A DNA stretch of 64,000 nucleotides from Nitrospira sp. Its GTDB lineage: Bacteria; Nitrospirota; Nitrospiria; Nitrospirales; Nitrospiraceae. Below, piece by piece: positions 54,554-63,799 of the stretch; positions within the stretch are counted from its first letter, which is position 1, and every line of letters begins with the position of its first letter. The stretch covers positions 43,443-107,442 of the forward strand of contig JAUYAO010000034.1 in the NCBI GenBank assembly GCA_030692565.1, read 5' to 3'. The position numbers and the translations under genes were made by a program. The notes under the pieces are model-generated. The model had not been told where the DNA came from and did not search any database. It saw only the letters and a list, made by a program, of their open reading frames with translations.

Positions 54554-56476
54554 ATGAAATTAGCAATGGCGAAAGCGGTGCTGGCTATTGGGGCGGTGGT
54601 GTTGCTGGCTGCGTGCAGCAGTGGAGGGGATGGAGGCGGTAGCAGCGGGGCGATTGTGCCGACAACCTCAACTGTGCCGCGGTTTGCCTATGTGACCAAC
54701 TATGGTGACGATACGGTCTCTATGTATGCCGTCAACGCGGCCAGCGGCCAGCTGAGATCGCTGGGATACGTGACCGCGGGAACGAATCCCACCTCCGTCA
54801 CGGTAGACCCGAGTGAGAAATTTGCCTATGTTGCGAATAGCGGTTCCAACACCATCTCAGCCTATACGATCAACAGCACGACGGGGGCGCTGAGTTCTGT
54901 GGTTGGCAGTCCGTTTATCACGGGCACTGGGACACATCCTTTCTCCGTCACAGTAGATCCGAGTGGGAGATTTGCCTATTTGACCAGCGGTGGCTCAGGC
55001 ATGCCTACGGCCCCTGTCTCCGCCACCGTCTCGGCATATACGATCAATACCACGACAGGAGCACTGACCCCAGTGGCCGGCAGCCCTTATAGGGTGGGTG
55101 GAACATTGCTCGGTTCCGTCACAGTGGACCCGAGTGGACAGTTTGCTTACGTGGCGAACTGGGACTTGGCCACCGTCTCGGCCTATACAATCAACCGCAC
55201 GACGGGGGCGCTGACAGCAGTGGCTAGCAGCCCGTTTACCACGGGGGCACAACCTCGCTCTATTACAGTGGATCTGAGCGGGCGGTTTGCATATGTGGCT
55301 AACAGTGGCTCCGATACCATCTCGCTTTATACGATCAACAGGGCGACAGGGGAGCTTAGTGCGTTCGCAACTGGTGCCAGCGTCGCGGTCCGACAAGGGC
55401 CCGTGTCGCTAGCCATGGTTCATGGCACAGCGCCTGTGGTCTTCGCAGCGAAGTTTGCCTACGCGGTCACTCCCATCACATCCAATACCGTCTCGGCCTA
55501 TACGATCAATAGCACCACGGGGACAGTAGTCGCTGTGGCCGGCGGTCCGTTTGCCACGGGGACAAATCCACGCTCTGTTACGGTGGACCGGAGCGGGCGG
55601 TTTGCCTATGTGGCGAACAGAGACTCCAATACGGTCTCCGCCTATACGATTAATGGCACGTCAGGGTTGCTGCTCCCCGTGGTGGGTGGTCCGTTTGCCG
55701 CGGGAGTAAATCCACGCTCCGTCACAGTGGATCCGAGCGAGCGTTTTGTTTATGTGGCCAATAGTGGCTCCGGAACCGTCACAGCTTACACGATCAATCG
55801 CACCACAGGGGCGCTGACTACGGTGGCTGGAAGCCCATTTGCTGCTGAGGGAAGACCTATCTCCGTCACGGTAGATCCGACCGGGCGGTTTGCCTATGTG
55901 GCCAACGGCGGTGGCGTTGCTACTCCTGAAGGCGTCTTGGCTTATGCAATCGACAAGACAACAGGCGCATTGACGCCAGTGGTGGGCAGTCCGTTTGCCA
56001 CAGGCAATGGGACGTCTCCTAACTCTGTGGCGGTGGACCCTAGCGGGCGGTTTGTCTACGTAGCAACCTTCGACACCGTTTCAGCTTATACGATCGACAG
56101 TAGGACGGGGGGGCTGACGGCTATACCTGGTAGTCCATTTACAACTGGGGGACTAAGTCCTTCAACGATTACGGTGGATCCGACCGGGCGGTTTGCCTAC
56201 GTGGCCAACTCGCGCGGAGGCTCTGTCTCGACCTTTACGATCAACGGCACGACGGGGGCTCTTACTGCGAGCAGTCCATTTGCCAATGGGGTGGCTGACT
56301 CCGTCGCCGTGGACCCCAATGGACAGTTTGCCTATGTGGCAGGCACTGGCCTCAGCACAGTCTCGACCTATGCGGTCAATAGCACGACGGGGGCGTTGTC
56401 CGCAGCCGGTACCTTTGTCGACCTTCCTCCTGTCAGCGGTGTCGGGAGTATTGTGGTCAGCGGGGTGCTGCAGTAG
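54554..56476 (+). CDS. Lipoprotein with YVTN/beta-propeller repeats
   Basis: 640 residues. Lipobox LLAAC (Cys21), a Gly/Ser linker, then 12 repeats of 45-57 residues of the form FAYVANSGSNTVSAYTIN ... TVDPSGR, typical of lactonase-like/YVTN seven-bladed propeller proteins. Repeat 5 ends differently (GPVSLAMVHGTAPVVFAAK), as if two propeller units (5 and 7 repeats) were joined there. Probably an outer-membrane- or periplasm-anchored binding or surface protein; no enzymatic residues are evident. Confidence 0.87.
   Translation: MKLAMAKAVLAIGAVVLLAACSSGGDGGGSSGAIVPTTSTVPRFAYVTNYGDDTVSMYAVNAASGQLRSLGYVTAGTNPTSVTVDPSEKFAYVANSGSNTISAYTINSTTGALSSVVGSPFITGTGTHPFSVTVDPSGRFAYLTSGGSGMPTAPVSATVSAYTINTTTGALTPVAGSPYRVGGTLLGSVTVDPSGQFAYVANWDLATVSAYTINRTTGALTAVASSPFTTGAQPRSITVDLSGRFAYVANSGSDTISLYTINRATGELSAFATGASVAVRQGPVSLAMVHGTAPVVFAAKFAYAVTPITSNTVSAYTINSTTGTVVAVAGGPFATGTNPRSVTVDRSGRFAYVANRDSNTVSAYTINGTSGLLLPVVGGPFAAGVNPRSVTVDPSERFVYVANSGSGTVTAYTINRTTGALTTVAGSPFAAEGRPISVTVDPTGRFAYVANGGGVATPEGVLAYAIDKTTGALTPVVGSPFATGNGTSPNSVAVDPSGRFVYVATFDTVSAYTIDSRTGGLTAIPGSPFTTGGLSPSTITVDPTGRFAYVANSRGGSVSTFTINGTTGALTASSPFANGVADSVAVDPNGQFAYVAGTGLSTVSTYAVNSTTGALSAAGTFVDLPPVSGVGSIVVSGVLQ
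54683..56476 (+). repeat. Twelve in-gene tandem repeats, about 150 bases each
   Basis: Coding repeats of the YVTN lipoprotein, with recurring bases around GGGCGGTTTGCCTATGTGGC and ACGATCAACNNCACGACGGG. Spacing varies between about 135 and 171 bases. They could allow repeat-number change by recombination. Confidence 0.85.
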
Positions 56477-56576
56477 GTAGCCGGGGGGATGACCAGTTCT
56501 GCGATGTGGATTCTGTGACCTCCGGCATGACTTAGTTTGGTGCCGCGAAGCTTTTTGGGCATCGCAAAGGAGATTT

Positions 56577-57458
56577 ATGGCAGGGGTAGTGGGAAGTGCG
56601 CGATCCCTCATGTGTGCGCTCATAATTACCGGGCTTGCGTTTCTGCTGCATGGGTGCGGGAGTGGAGGCTCAAGCGAGTCGACGAGTGTGGCCTCGCCTC
56701 CCAATGGCGGTGGAGGTATTGCGAATTATGGTACGTCGTTTGTCGGTAATGAAACGTCTGAGGCCTCGTTCGTTTTGACGAATGCCAGCCCGCGGCACCT
56801 CGACCCCAACGATCATTTCACGCTCACCCAATCGCAGCAGATCTGGGCGTTCACGGCGTCTCAGTATTCCACCAAGATTTACGCCTTGGATGCGGCGAAT
56901 GCGCAACTCTTTCTCAATGGACAAGCCTTTCAGGGCTATGTGTTAGGCGGGCAGAATTTTGAGACAGGTATGTTTTTCCCAACCTTGCCGCCAGGGACGT
57001 ACTACATCGGAACACTGCCGGGCCAGGCGTCTCTTCCTCAGGGCTATGTCAATCGTGTGTTCCATGAGGTTGCCTTCGATCGGGCATTGCCGGCATGGCA
57101 AGAGTCCACCAACATTCCCCATGCGACCGGGCGCAATCCTGGTGGGTGGGAATCAGTTGGCTTCTCGTTTCCCTCGGGCGACGCGCGGGCCTATCTCGAG
57201 ACCGAAGGGTCTGGTGGAAAATTTATCATTATGACCGCCAGCCAGCATCAGGCGTTCGCGGCCGCGTATCTCAGAAACGGCTATGACGGCGGGTCCTATG
57301 CCTACACCTATGCGTGTGGAGGGCAAAGTGGCGGCCCCGCGACGGAAATTGAGTGTGAGTTGAAACTGCCGCCGGACAACTACTTTCTTGTGTATGTAAA
57401 CGATACGGGGTCGTGGGCTGGCGGAGCGGCCAATATTCAATTCTATGTGCCTGAGTAA
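56577..57458 (+). CDS. Lipoprotein of unknown function
   Basis: 293 residues. Lipobox LLHGC (Cys27), then a Gly/Ser linker and a globular domain without a family I recognise. Aromatic-rich segments (FFPTLPPGTYYIGTLPG, AYTYACGGQSGG, YFLVYVNDTGSW) suggest a beta-sandwich resembling pre-peptidase or carbohydrate-binding folds, and one Cys pair (ACGG, ECEL) may form a disulfide. AAAGGAG precedes the start. Second of four successive lipoproteins. Confidence 0.75.
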   Translation: MAGVVGSARSLMCALIITGLAFLLHGCGSGGSSESTSVASPPNGGGGIANYGTSFVGNETSEASFVLTNASPRHLDPNDHFTLTQSQQIWAFTASQYSTKIYALDAANAQLFLNGQAFQGYVLGGQNFETGMFFPTLPPGTYYIGTLPGQASLPQGYVNRVFHEVAFDRALPAWQESTNIPHATGRNPGGWESVGFSFPSGDARAYLETEGSGGKFIIMTASQHQAFAAAYLRNGYDGGSYAYTYACGGQSGGPATEIECELKLPPDNYFLVYVNDTGSWAGGAANIQFYVPE

Positions 57459-57593
57459 TGTGCGGGACTGAGGAGAGGTGGCTGGTCTCGGCAACGATTC
57501 CATCATCTCGTGATCTCGTGTGATGGGTGCCTCGTACGAGTGCCTGGATTCGATGTAGGACTGGGCAAAGAGAAAGGCTAGGAGATGGTAGTG

Positions 57594-59414
57594 ATGGACG
57601 CTTCGATAAAGACGATTCAATCATGTGCCTCGTTGCTGTTGCGCTTGTGTTTCGTGGCGCTTGTTGTTAGTTGCACGAATGCCACGCCGACACTTTCCCC
57701 GCTCAATATCGGTCCTAGTAACCAGGCTGAGTTAAGTAGTCTCACGCTGTCGAGCGGGACGCTTAATCCTGGCTTTGCCAGTGGGACTACCGACTACACC
57801 TCGATGTTTATTGGAACGTCGAGTGTCGTCGTGACGCCGACGGCGGCTGAGAGCCACGCCACCATTACGGTGAACGGGACAGCTGTCGTGAGCGGACAAG
57901 CCTCGCCGGCGATCACGCTTCCATTTGGGAACTCGACGATCACGATTATCGTGCGCGCGCAGGATGGGAAGACGACGAAGACGTACAACCTTTCCGCGCA
58001 CCAGCTCACGCGCGAGAGCTATATCAAAGCCTCGAATACCGGGGCCGATGATCAATTTGGATATAGCATTGCGCTCTCGGGCGACACCCTGGTGGTGGGC
58101 GCGCCAAAGGAATCGAGCGCCGTGGTGGGGACGGGCGATGGCGATCAGTTGGATAATAGCTTACCCCAAAGCGGTGCGGTGTATGTGTTTGCCAGAACAA
58201 ATGGGGTGTGGCGGCAGCAGGCGTATCTCAAGGCGTCGAACACTGGTGCCGGAGATTTGTTCGGCTGGAGTGTGGTCTTGTCCGGCGACACTTTGGCCGT
58301 GGGCGCAATCGGGGAGTCCAGCGCTGCGACAGGGATCAATGGCAACCAGGCAGACAACGGCGCCTTCTATAGCGGGGCCGTCTATGTGTTTACGCGCGTG
58401 AACAGCGAGTGGAGTCAGCAAGCCTATCTGAAGGCGTCGAATACCGGGGCGAGCGATTTCTTTGGCTACAGCGTGGCGCTGTCGGGTGAGACCTTAGCCA
58501 TTGGTGCAATAAAGGAAAGCAGCAATGCGACCGGGGTCAATGGAAACCAGAGCGATAATACAGCGCTTGAGAGTGGCGCGGTCTACGTGTTTACGCGAGC
58601 GGGCGGGGTGTGGAGTCAGCAGGCCTATGTAAAAGCTTCCAATCCTGGACTGAGCGACCAGTTTGGCTACAGCGTGGCGTTGTCCGGTGACATGCTGGCG
58701 GTTGGCGCCATTCATGAGCGAAGTGCTGCGATGGGTATCAATGGCGATCAGACGGACAACAGTGCCTCCGCCAGCGGGGCGGTCTATGTCTTTACACGCA
58801 CGGGCGCGATTTGGGCGCAGGAAGCCTATCTCAAAGCCTCGAATACCAATGTCGGGGATCAATTTGGCTACAGCGTGGGCCTCTCCGGCGACACGTTAGC
58901 TGTTGGAGCCTCTGAGGAAGACAGCGCGGCTGTTGGTGTAAATGGGAATCAAGCTGACAACGGAGCTCCTGCCAGCGGCGCAGTCTATGTGTTTACGAAG
59001 GCCGGTGGTGTGTGGAGCCAGCAAGCCTATTTGAAGGCGTCCAACACGGAAGCCGGCGATCAATTTGGGTCTAGAGTGGCGCTCGATGGCGATATGCTGG
59101 CCGTGAGTGCGGCATTTGAAGACGGTTTGGGTTATGGCGTCAATCCTGGGTCCGCTGCGGAGGGGAGTAACAGCGCCTCGAGTAGCGGCGCGGTGTACGT
59201 ATTCATGCGGTCGAATGGGCTGTGGAGCCAGCAGGCGTATGTGAAGGCGAGTAACACAACGGCGAACTACCAGTTTGGCTCGAGCGTGGCGCTGTCTGGT
59301 GACACTTTGGCGGTGGGATCAACCGGCGAAAGCGCGAGTCACACCGGCGTGATCGATTTCAATCCGGATGATCTCAGCGCTCCGAACAGCGGCGCGGTGT
59401 ATGTGTGGCGGTAG
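57594..59414 (+). CDS. Lipoprotein with cadherin-like and FG-GAP repeat domains
   Basis: 606 residues from the ATG at 57594 (an upstream ATG at 57585 directly abuts AGGAG). Lipobox VVSC (Cys27); residues about 45-135 form a cadherin-like beta-sandwich (LSSLTLSSGTLNPGF, TITIIVRAQDGKTTKTY); then seven FG-GAP-like repeats of about 67 residues (AYLKASNTGAGDLFGWSVVL ... LAVGA ... SGAVYVF), as in integrin-like surface propellers. The seven-fold count fits one closed propeller. Likely a surface adhesin or binding protein. Confidence 0.87.
   Translation: MDASIKTIQSCASLLLRLCFVALVVSCTNATPTLSPLNIGPSNQAELSSLTLSSGTLNPGFASGTTDYTSMFIGTSSVVVTPTAAESHATITVNGTAVVSGQASPAITLPFGNSTITIIVRAQDGKTTKTYNLSAHQLTRESYIKASNTGADDQFGYSIALSGDTLVVGAPKESSAVVGTGDGDQLDNSLPQSGAVYVFARTNGVWRQQAYLKASNTGAGDLFGWSVVLSGDTLAVGAIGESSAATGINGNQADNGAFYSGAVYVFTRVNSEWSQQAYLKASNTGASDFFGYSVALSGETLAIGAIKESSNATGVNGNQSDNTALESGAVYVFTRAGGVWSQQAYVKASNPGLSDQFGYSVALSGDMLAVGAIHERSAAMGINGDQTDNSASASGAVYVFTRTGAIWAQEAYLKASNTNVGDQFGYSVGLSGDTLAVGASEEDSAAVGVNGNQADNGAPASGAVYVFTKAGGVWSQQAYLKASNTEAGDQFGSRVALDGDMLAVSAAFEDGLGYGVNPGSAAEGSNSASSSGAVYVFMRSNGLWSQQAYVKASNTTANYQFGSSVALSGDTLAVGSTGESASHTGVIDFNPDDLSAPNSGAVYVWR
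58014..59411 (+). repeat. Seven FG-GAP coding repeats, about 200 bases each
   Basis: In-gene direct repeats of the preceding lipoprotein with common motifs CAGCAGGCCTAT-like junctions, AGCGGCGCGGTGTATGTGTT and GTGGCGCTGTC. Unit length is close to 201 bases for most repeats; the last two are longer because of insertions. Confidence 0.85.
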
Positions 59415-59466
59415 GGGAAAGCGTTCATCAAGCTGGGTATTCACGGCACATGCAGGAGGTGCTTGG

Positions 59467-60957
59467 ATGAAGATGAACCGATGGCAATCTGTGGTGGTGG
59501 TTGTTTGTTGTGTCGTGATTTCAGGCTGTACGACCTCACGCTGGGTGACGGATTCACGTAAAGAGGTTATCTCCGAGAAAACTGCATCGACGGTTGTGCC
59601 CCTCTTATCCATTACACAGTACCCGGAGGATAAGCCTGAAGTGATCGTAAAGCTGAGTAAGCGCTTAGTGGGTACGCTTGAAGTGCAGGAACAACAGCAT
59701 GAGGTAATCCACACGATATGGGGTACCTCGCTAGGGAATGTCCTTTCGGGATGGCTTCTCCTTCCATTCTCTCCAATTGCTCTCATCAACTACACGATCT
59801 ATGGTGCGCCTGGGGAAGGGGTAATGGCAGTCGTGAATTCGTTTCTTGCAGCCACCGGATTCAATGCGCCGCCGGGTTCATACTTCCATGTGAAGGATCG
59901 ATACGGTGAATCACGGATCGACAAGACTTTCGGGGGTGCGGGGATGCAGGAAATTCCTTGGGTGGATGGATCGCTAACTATCACTACGGGGAACCATGAG
60001 CCTCTGCGTGTGTTTCAAAATGCACAAGGCCTTGTAGCGATAGATCTGAAGCGGCTTCCAATCGATCTCGTCCATCCCAATAATGACCTTCATCTCACTA
60101 TCACTGCAAAGGACGGAGGAAGCGAGGTGGAAGCGCAGGTGAATGTGACGGTTGCCACTATGCTAGCGTGGCCAGCAAAAGAGGCTGAATTTGCGCGGCG
60201 AGAGCAAGAGCGGCAGGTGGAGCTTGCTCGGCAGGAACGAGAGCGGAAGGCACAAGAAGAGCGAGAGGCCATTGCCAAGCGCGAACGTGAAGCGCAGCAA
60301 AAAAGGGAGGCTGTGGCCCGGCGAGAACAAGAACGGCGGGAGAAAGAGGCAGAACGAGAGCGGCGAGCAGAAGAACGAGCGGAGTCCGATGCCAATATGG
60401 CGCTCATGATGCAAGGCATCGGCCTGCTCGGACAGATTGCGGCGGCTCAGCAGCAGAATTCAATGGCAAGCCGGCCGTCGGTCCCCACCCCGAGGACTGT
60501 TCCACCTCCGTCAGCTGCGCTGCAGTCCCTGTCGCAAATGGCCGGAGCCTTGGCGAACACTCCTGACATGGGCGGGGGTAGTTCACCGAGTCAAGAGAGT
60601 GGTGGAAATTCTTCGGGCAGCAATGCGGCGTCGCAGTACCGACACAATCCTGCCAATGACGCTTCCCGGTGCCTTGTAGTTAAGAAAGGTACAGGCCTTT
60701 TTTCATTCGACTTTCAGAATAACTGTGGGTTTCCTGTGGAAATTTTATCCTGCACAAATTCTCAGGAGAAGCCCAATCATTGTCAGCGAGAGGGGTACAC
60801 ACAAAGGACGGGCAAAGTGGCCTCAGGTACTAGGACTCCCCTGAGCGTTTGGGGGGGAGGCAAGCCCACATCGTGGGAATATGGTGCGTGCAAATATGGA
60901 ACTATGAGATACACCTCTGATATGAACCTGAGAAGGGAGTACGCGTGCGTGGATTGA
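59467..60957 (+). CDS. Lipoprotein with central coiled coil and Cys-containing C-terminal domain
   Basis: 496 residues; AGGAGG seven bases before the ATG at 59467. Lipobox VISGC (Cys21). A hydrophobic segment near 87-106 (VLSGWLLLPFSPIALINYTI) may enter a membrane. Residues about 235-315 are an Arg/Glu-rich coiled coil, then a Pro/Ser/Gly linker, and a C-terminal domain with about six Cys (RCLVVKKGTGLFSFDFQNNC to the end), likely disulfide-bonded in the periplasm. No family assigned. AT content is higher than in the genes before it. Confidence 0.72.
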   Translation: MKMNRWQSVVVVVCCVVISGCTTSRWVTDSRKEVISEKTASTVVPLLSITQYPEDKPEVIVKLSKRLVGTLEVQEQQHEVIHTIWGTSLGNVLSGWLLLPFSPIALINYTIYGAPGEGVMAVVNSFLAATGFNAPPGSYFHVKDRYGESRIDKTFGGAGMQEIPWVDGSLTITTGNHEPLRVFQNAQGLVAIDLKRLPIDLVHPNNDLHLTITAKDGGSEVEAQVNVTVATMLAWPAKEAEFARREQERQVELARQERERKAQEEREAIAKREREAQQKREAVARREQERREKEAERERRAEERAESDANMALMMQGIGLLGQIAAAQQQNSMASRPSVPTPRTVPPPSAALQSLSQMAGALANTPDMGGGSSPSQESGGNSSGSNAASQYRHNPANDASRCLVVKKGTGLFSFDFQNNCGFPVEILSCTNSQEKPNHCQREGYTQRTGKVASGTRTPLSVWGGGKPTSWEYGACKYGTMRYTSDMNLRREYACVD

Positions 60958-61386
60958 TAGATATACCAACACAATCATAATCTCGCCAAAGAAAAGGATT
61001 TAGATGCGTGGATCGGTAACGCGTATATAGGGTCGGGGAGGTCAGGTGGCAACCAAAACATGTCGTCGAGAATGACGAGTGTCTCGCAGGAGGTCTATTG
61101 CAAAAGAAGGTCGATCGGGCAATCCGTCTGTTTCTGCGTGACTGTATTGCCCCTAGGTTAAAATTCAATGTACTGCGTATCCCTAGCCGTGCTATAAGTT
61201 TCCAGCGAATCGCTGCAAGGTGGCTGACGGTAACGCTCCACAGGGTGTTCAGCTCTCTTGTTCAGCTACTTTGCTTGTTGGCTGAGTCAAGAACGTGTCT
61301 GGGGTCTGTCCTGCATCTTGGAAAAGCATCAGACGTTCGGACCACGCATCCTCAATCTTCAGAGTAGAGAAGGGGTGGTATCAACG
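60958..61386 (+). other. 429-base region with no convincing gene
   Basis: Contains one weak open frame (61098-61367, TTG start after AGGAGG; 89 residues) with no recognisable similarity or typical composition. No tRNA or terminator seen. Base composition is more AT-rich than the housekeeping section. Confidence 0.5.
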
Positions 61387-62207
61387 ATGAGACACAGAGG
61401 CATTTCAGTCGGACTTAGCGTGATGGTGTGGGGACTGCTATCCCTGGGCGGCTTGGGCACACCCGCAACAGCCGCCCCAGTGACGTTTCAGTTTGCAGGA
61501 CACTTGACTGCGGTCGATCCTACGATCACGACAGCCACAGGATTCAATACAGGCCACACCTTCGAAGGTTTTTTATACGTTTGAGTCTACCGCTCCAGAC
61601 CATCCCGTGTTTGCAGCTGATCCCCAGCAAGGCTTATACGACACAGCACTCATAAATGTGAGTGGCAAGATTGGAACGCACATCGTCGTCATGCCGCAGC
61701 AACCATCATATGGTAGTATCTCCGTTCAGAACAACGTTCAGAACCACTTGGGGCTTTATGTTGATACTGATGAGACCGTCAAAGTGTGCGCGTACAACTT
61801 TCTAGAAAGTGGCATTTCTACGGGAAAACAAGCGATTATTGAACACACGCTACGCACTATTTGATGGTCGGCTCAGTAACTATGCCATGGGCGCCACCGT
61901 TAATACGGCTGGAGCAATCACTGGTTGGCGTGTAGGATCATTTGGCGTTTATCTCCGTGACGCTTCTCCCTTAACCTTTGACAACGATTCCCTGCCAACA
62001 CATGCCCCTAGCTTGAGTTCGTTTGCGACCAGAAATGCCTTCTTTCTATTCTTCAATGGCACTACTTACCTTGAGGCTACAGGCCATCTCACTTCACTCA
62101 CCGCCGTTCCAGTTCCCGCCGCCGTTCTGTTGTTCGGCACGGGCCTCACGGCCTTGATTGGTCTGGGGGCTGGGAGCCGGCGACGTAAACAGATTGGCGT
62201 CGCCTAA
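61387..62207 (+). pseudogene. Secreted protein with PEP-CTERM-like sorting tail, broken by two frameshifts
   Basis: Signal peptide MRHRGISVGLSVMVWGLLSL... ending TAA, then a beta-rich domain, and a C-terminal VPVPAAVLLFGTGLTALIGL helix with a basic tail (RRRKQ), the layout of PEP-CTERM/VPxPAA-type sorting signals. The frame shifts twice, by one base each, at T6 (61569-61574) and A4 (61825-61828). Removing one T gives EGFYTFESTAPDHP and one A gives STGNKRLLNTRYALFDGR, restoring one 272-residue frame. Either two real lesions or sequencing errors. Confidence 0.85.
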
Positions 62208-62518
62208 GTCGCGTAACTCGAGTACTCCTCCACGATTCCAGCGACTGCTTGCACGTGCCGTGAATATATAGAGCCTGATCTTGCTCTCAAATATTGCGAT
62301 GTGCAGGAGTCGATCTTCAGGTCAGTTCCACCGTTGATCAGTTCAGCCCTACGGGGTCGTTGCTTGACTTGACACGTTGAATCAGAAAATTGAGCCAGCA
62401 AGGTGGGAGTTGATGACTCGATCTGCCACCGCATGGTCCATGGCTCGTCGCATGACCAGTGCCCGCCCTGCACGGAACGGCGAGACACAACGACACGTCC
62501 TCGCTGATTCCTGGTTGA
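62208..62518. other. 311-base region with no convincing gene
   Basis: Only short minus-strand frames without any family match. I see no repeat, RNA gene or clear terminator. It separates the PEP-CTERM-like gene from the convergent RelE/Phd pair. Confidence 0.5.
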
Positions 62519-62785
62519 TCAGTAGGTCTTTTGAAAGTCCGGCTTGCTGAGGACGCGCACGACGTCAATCCGGGTCCCTGAGCGCTGGAACACGACTCGG
62601 TAGTCGCCTGCTCTCAGACGGTACAGGGCGGCTTTAAACCCTTGCAGCTTCTTGATGCGCTTTCCGTCCGGGATGGGATCGTCGGCAAGGCGAGCGCAAT
62701 CGGCGAGAACCTGATTGGTGATTTTATCTGAAAGTCCATCGAGATCTCGCTGTGCCTTCGCTGACAGAAAGACCTGATAGGTCAC
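62519..62785 (-). CDS. RelE/ParE-family toxin
   Basis: 88 residues. MTYQVFLSAKAQRDLDGL, GFKAALYRLRAGDYRVVFQR and VVRVLSKPDF match the RelE/ParE fold (residues of the RxGdYRvvf block intact), so either mRNA cleavage or gyrase inhibition. Overlaps the antitoxin gene by four bases and follows it. Confidence 0.92.
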   Translation of the reverse strand: MTYQVFLSAKAQRDLDGLSDKITNQVLADCARLADDPIPDGKRIKKLQGFKAALYRLRAGDYRVVFQRSGTRIDVVRVLSKPDFQKTY

Positions 62786-63057
62786 TTCGTGCGCGCTTTC
62801 TTCTTGACGCGTGTCGCTTTGTATTCAGATAGCCGCATCGTTCGACCAGCGCGGACATCATTGAGGCCTTCTTCGATTTTTTTGCGAAGGGTCGGACTAT
62901 ACGCCAACAAGGCGTCCTCGATATTGTCTTCTGTCACCGGCACCAGCATCGCAGTCGGTCGCCCGTGAGTGGTCACCAGCACAGTGTTCCCTCGCTCAAC
63001 GGTTCTGAGCATCTCGGATGTCTTGGCTTTGAGTTCGCGAACATTTGTGAATTTCAT
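62782..63057 (-). CDS. Phd/YefM-family antitoxin
   Basis: 91 residues. MKFTNVRELKAKTSEMLRTV, NTVLVTTHGRPTAMLVPV is the standard Phd/YefM N-terminal domain; the C-terminal part is charged and neutralises the toxin. First gene of the pair; GGGACC is the probable ribosome site. Such pairs usually autoregulate their promoter. Confidence 0.92.
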   Translation of the reverse strand: MKFTNVRELKAKTSEMLRTVERGNTVLVTTHGRPTAMLVPVTEDNIEDALLAYSPTLRKKIEEGLNDVRAGRTMRLSEYKATRVKKKARTK

Positions 63058-63451
63058 AGGTCCCTTTTCTGTAGTTTCAAGTGAGACTGCATCATAGATT
63101 CAGATACAGACGGAGTCAAGGGAGATTGGGTAGGTGCAAGCGTACGTATGGGGGTCGTGTTGCAATCAAGCAGTGCGGTTTTGGCGGTAAGCGTGGCGGC
63201 TCGTCGGTGCTCATGGTGGGTATGTGACTCTCGGGAGACAGTCCTAGCGGAGTGTCTGGATCTTGCCGAGGGTTGCTTCGCCCAAGCCGAGGGGTGTGAT
63301 GCGCGTGCGTGCGTCGCATAGCAAGAAGGCGTCGGCCAGCGAAGGACGGCAGCGCTACAACTCCTTCGGACCGTAGCCGCGATTCACGGGGATAGGGCTA
63401 TTGGAATTCAGTAGTCCTATCCCCTTCGCACGTGCTTTTGGAGAAAGGTAC
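63058..63451. other. 394-base gap holding the TA promoter, otherwise nothing identified
   Basis: The right-hand part has only short open frames. I see no RNA gene or repeat. Confidence 0.5.
63091..63119 (-). promoter_or_regulatory. Promoter of the Phd-RelE pair
   Basis: On the minus strand TTGACT (63119-63114), 17 bases, TATGAT (63096-63091). Near-consensus, with a predicted start about 25 bases before the antitoxin ATG. Confidence 0.7.
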
Positions 63452-63799
63452 ATGTTTCCCGTGGATTTGCGTCAGCACCAACGATTCCGCGCTCAGTTTC
63501 GGACGTGTTTCACCACGGACCAGGGGATTGTCGTCGGGGAGGGCATGATCCGCAATTTCTCTCCAGGTGGATGCCGCATTCGGAGTTTCGCGTCTCCGCC
63601 CCCTGGTTCAGAGGTTGAGCTCTGTATCTATCCGGACGACACCAGCGGAGGTCTGGCCATTCAATTGGCCACAGTCTGTTGGGCAAGGGATTGCGAATTC
63701 GGTGTGGCTTTTGTGGCCATCGATCCAGAGGTCACGCAACAATTGGGATCGCTGTGGTCTGCGCTTGCGCCTTCCGGGAGTCGCGTGCAGGCTTCGTGA
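63452..63799 (+). CDS. PilZ-domain protein
   Basis: 115 residues from the ATG at 63452, GGAG-AAAGG just upstream; the frame is open to 63401 but without a ribosome site. RQHQRFRAQFRTCF carries the RxxxR element and IRNFSPGGCRIRSF the (D/N)xSxxG element of PilZ domains, which bind c-di-GMP. The D/N position is Asn, as in many functional members. Probably a c-di-GMP effector; it lies far from the HD-GYP gene. Confidence 0.85.
   Translation: MFPVDLRQHQRFRAQFRTCFTTDQGIVVGEGMIRNFSPGGCRIRSFASPPPGSEVELCIYPDDTSGGLAIQLATVCWARDCEFGVAFVAIDPEVTQQLGSLWSALAPSGSRVQAS

Noticed and set aside
54683..56476. CRISPR or satellite-like array
   Set aside because: Repeats are in-frame coding units of a lipoprotein of about 150 bases, not short palindromic repeats with unique spacers.
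61098..61367. 89-residue plus-strand frame with AGGAGG upstream
   Set aside because: TTG start, no recognisable domain and atypical composition; kept only as a note in the region entry.
62204..62568. Two overlapping minus-strand frames between the PEP-CTERM-like gene and RelE
   Set aside because: No family match, no ribosome site, and one of them runs into the RelE gene.
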